From contig CAYQLY010000003.1 of assembly GCA_964418605.1 (NCBI GenBank), positions 221,765-285,764 on the forward strand: a stretch of 64,000 nt of DNA. Direction: 5' to 3'. Position numbers and translations under genes: made by a program. Shown one piece after another: positions 63,516 to 64,000 of the stretch. The stretch's first letter is position 1, and each line of letters opens with the position of its first letter. Below the pieces are notes generated by a model, which was given only the letters and a program-made list of their open reading frames with translations, made no database searches and had not been told where the DNA came from. The stretch comes from CAYQLY01 sp964418605 (lineage in GTDB: Bacteria > Bacteroidota > Bacteroidia > Cytophagales > Cyclobacteriaceae).

Positions 63516-64000
63516 TTACCATTTTGCTTTCCATAAATCACCTATTTTTTCAAAATCTTTAACGCCAAGATCAATCAAATAATTAATCTCTTTAGCAAAG
63601 AACTGATCGTTATATGGTGTGAATGGATCGTGAGAAAACCAAAATTCTTTGCCTAAGTTTTTTTGATTTTCAATAAATTTCTTATTTATTTTCCATATCT
63701 CATCTAGATCATTATTAACTATAACCATGGCCTCATTCCAGTTTTGCGTACCCATATCAAAATAAGTATAATTTGTACCAGCTTTTTGTATATAAGAAGC
63801 AGGCCCACCATTATCGTACATTCCAAACATCACCTTCGTAGTATTTTTATTCTTTGTTGCTAATTCTACATAATTATCTATCTGTTTAAGAGTAAACTTC
63901 CCAACACTATTAACCTTCATCACCTTCGCAATCTCATCCACCTTTCCCTCCGCCGCACCCAATGCTTCAAGAGTTTGGATTTCTTTGGAAAAAGTAGCCG
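63516..64000 (-). CDS. C-terminal toxin domain of a large polymorphic protein (5' end outside window)
   Basis: The frame is open to the window edge; an internal TTG near 63962 is not the start. The ~160 residues seen read FSKEIQTLEALGAAEGK, then FTLKQIDNYVELATKNKN, VMFGMYDNGGPASYIQKAG, YTYFDMGTQNWNEAM, IWKINKKFIENQKNLGKEFWFSHDP and EINYLIDLGVKDFEKIG. Such short end domains with a linked small gene are the arrangement of Rhs/T6SS/T9SS polymorphic toxins. I cannot name the enzymatic class, though an N-linked YxxxG...WKINKxFxxxQxxxGKxF pattern recurs in bacterial toxin ends. The delivery part is outside. Confidence 0.6.
   Translation of the reverse strand, partial: ATFSKEIQTLEALGAAEGKVDEIAKVMKVNSVGKFTLKQIDNYVELATKNKNTTKVMFGMYDNGGPASYIQKAGTNYTYFDMGTQNWNEAMVIVNNDLDEIWKINKKFIENQKNLGKEFWFSHDPFTPYNDQFFAKEINYLIDLGVKDFEKIGDLWKAKW

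Overview
The window is an AT-rich segment of a Bacteroidota chromosome. The evidence is convergent: a type IX secretion (T9SS) component (PorQ), two proteins with T9SS C-terminal sorting domains, a SusC/TonB-type outer-membrane receptor with an N-terminal carboxypeptidase-regulatory-like domain, DUF5606, DUF3109 and DUF3667 families, and many upstream regions with the Bacteroidota -7 element TAnnTTTG. Genes are tightly packed on both strands. One tRNA (Phe, GAA) is present. There is no rRNA, CRISPR array, prophage or complete insertion sequence. A run of ten N at 57088-57097 marks a scaffold join.

Layout. 1-1431: end of a secreted M12-type zinc metalloprotease. 1632-5316: fumarylacetoacetase, aspartate kinase and an arginase-fold protein. 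5375-9617: small membrane protein, SUMF1-type lipoprotein, and the tatA-gatA-mltD operon. 9814-13330: four tandem lipoprotein genes built from one repeated module, one of them broken by two frameshifts. 13411-18636: beta-barrel protein, DUF3667 protein, FabG, rhodanese, RarD-like transporter, membrane Fe-S protein. 18793-22401: tRNA-Phe, porQ, hslU, engB, DUF5606. 22405-30068: S66 peptidase, histidine kinase, DksA-like protein, scpB, aroK, SDR, FadL-like porin, Trp/Gly/Tyr-rich lipoprotein. 30316-36625: proS and a partial complex I cluster nuoI-J-K, a helix-hairpin-helix gene, nuoL, then a CapA-like protein. 36709-41194: T9SS cargo, smpB, thioesterase, mtaB, SiaB-like protein. 41321-43746: palindromic repeats and a large TPR membrane protein. 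43887-45883: cytochrome c maturation genes ccmB-C-D-E. 45867-52926: MFS transporter, ndk, uvrD/pcrA, DUF3109, FMN glutamate-synthase-like protein, rhomboid. 52998-57473: secreted repeat protein, Cys-rich small protein, TonB receptor and a split ferredoxin-type reductase. 57557-62944: purB, DCC protein, alpha/beta hydrolase, rluD, PLP-dependent deaminase family. 62945-64000: inverted repeat, immunity-like gene and the C-terminal toxin domain of a protein running off the window.

How the genes work together. Most of the window is core metabolism and housekeeping: respiratory chain pieces (complex I membrane arm, heme delivery for cytochrome c), protein export (Tat, T9SS), translation (proS, gatA, mtaB, smpB, rluD) and purine, shikimate and tyrosine metabolism. 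The accessory parts are the modular lipoprotein array, the repeat-flanked TPR/SiaB locus, the Cys-rich protein plus receptor pair, and the toxin-immunity end. The most unusual points are the six-module lipoprotein array, the helix-hairpin-helix gene translationally coupled inside the complex I cluster, the CxxxY-type CcmE, a set of promoters placed 4-10 bases before the start codon (likely leaderless transcripts), and a scaffold gap whose flanks fit together without missing sequence.
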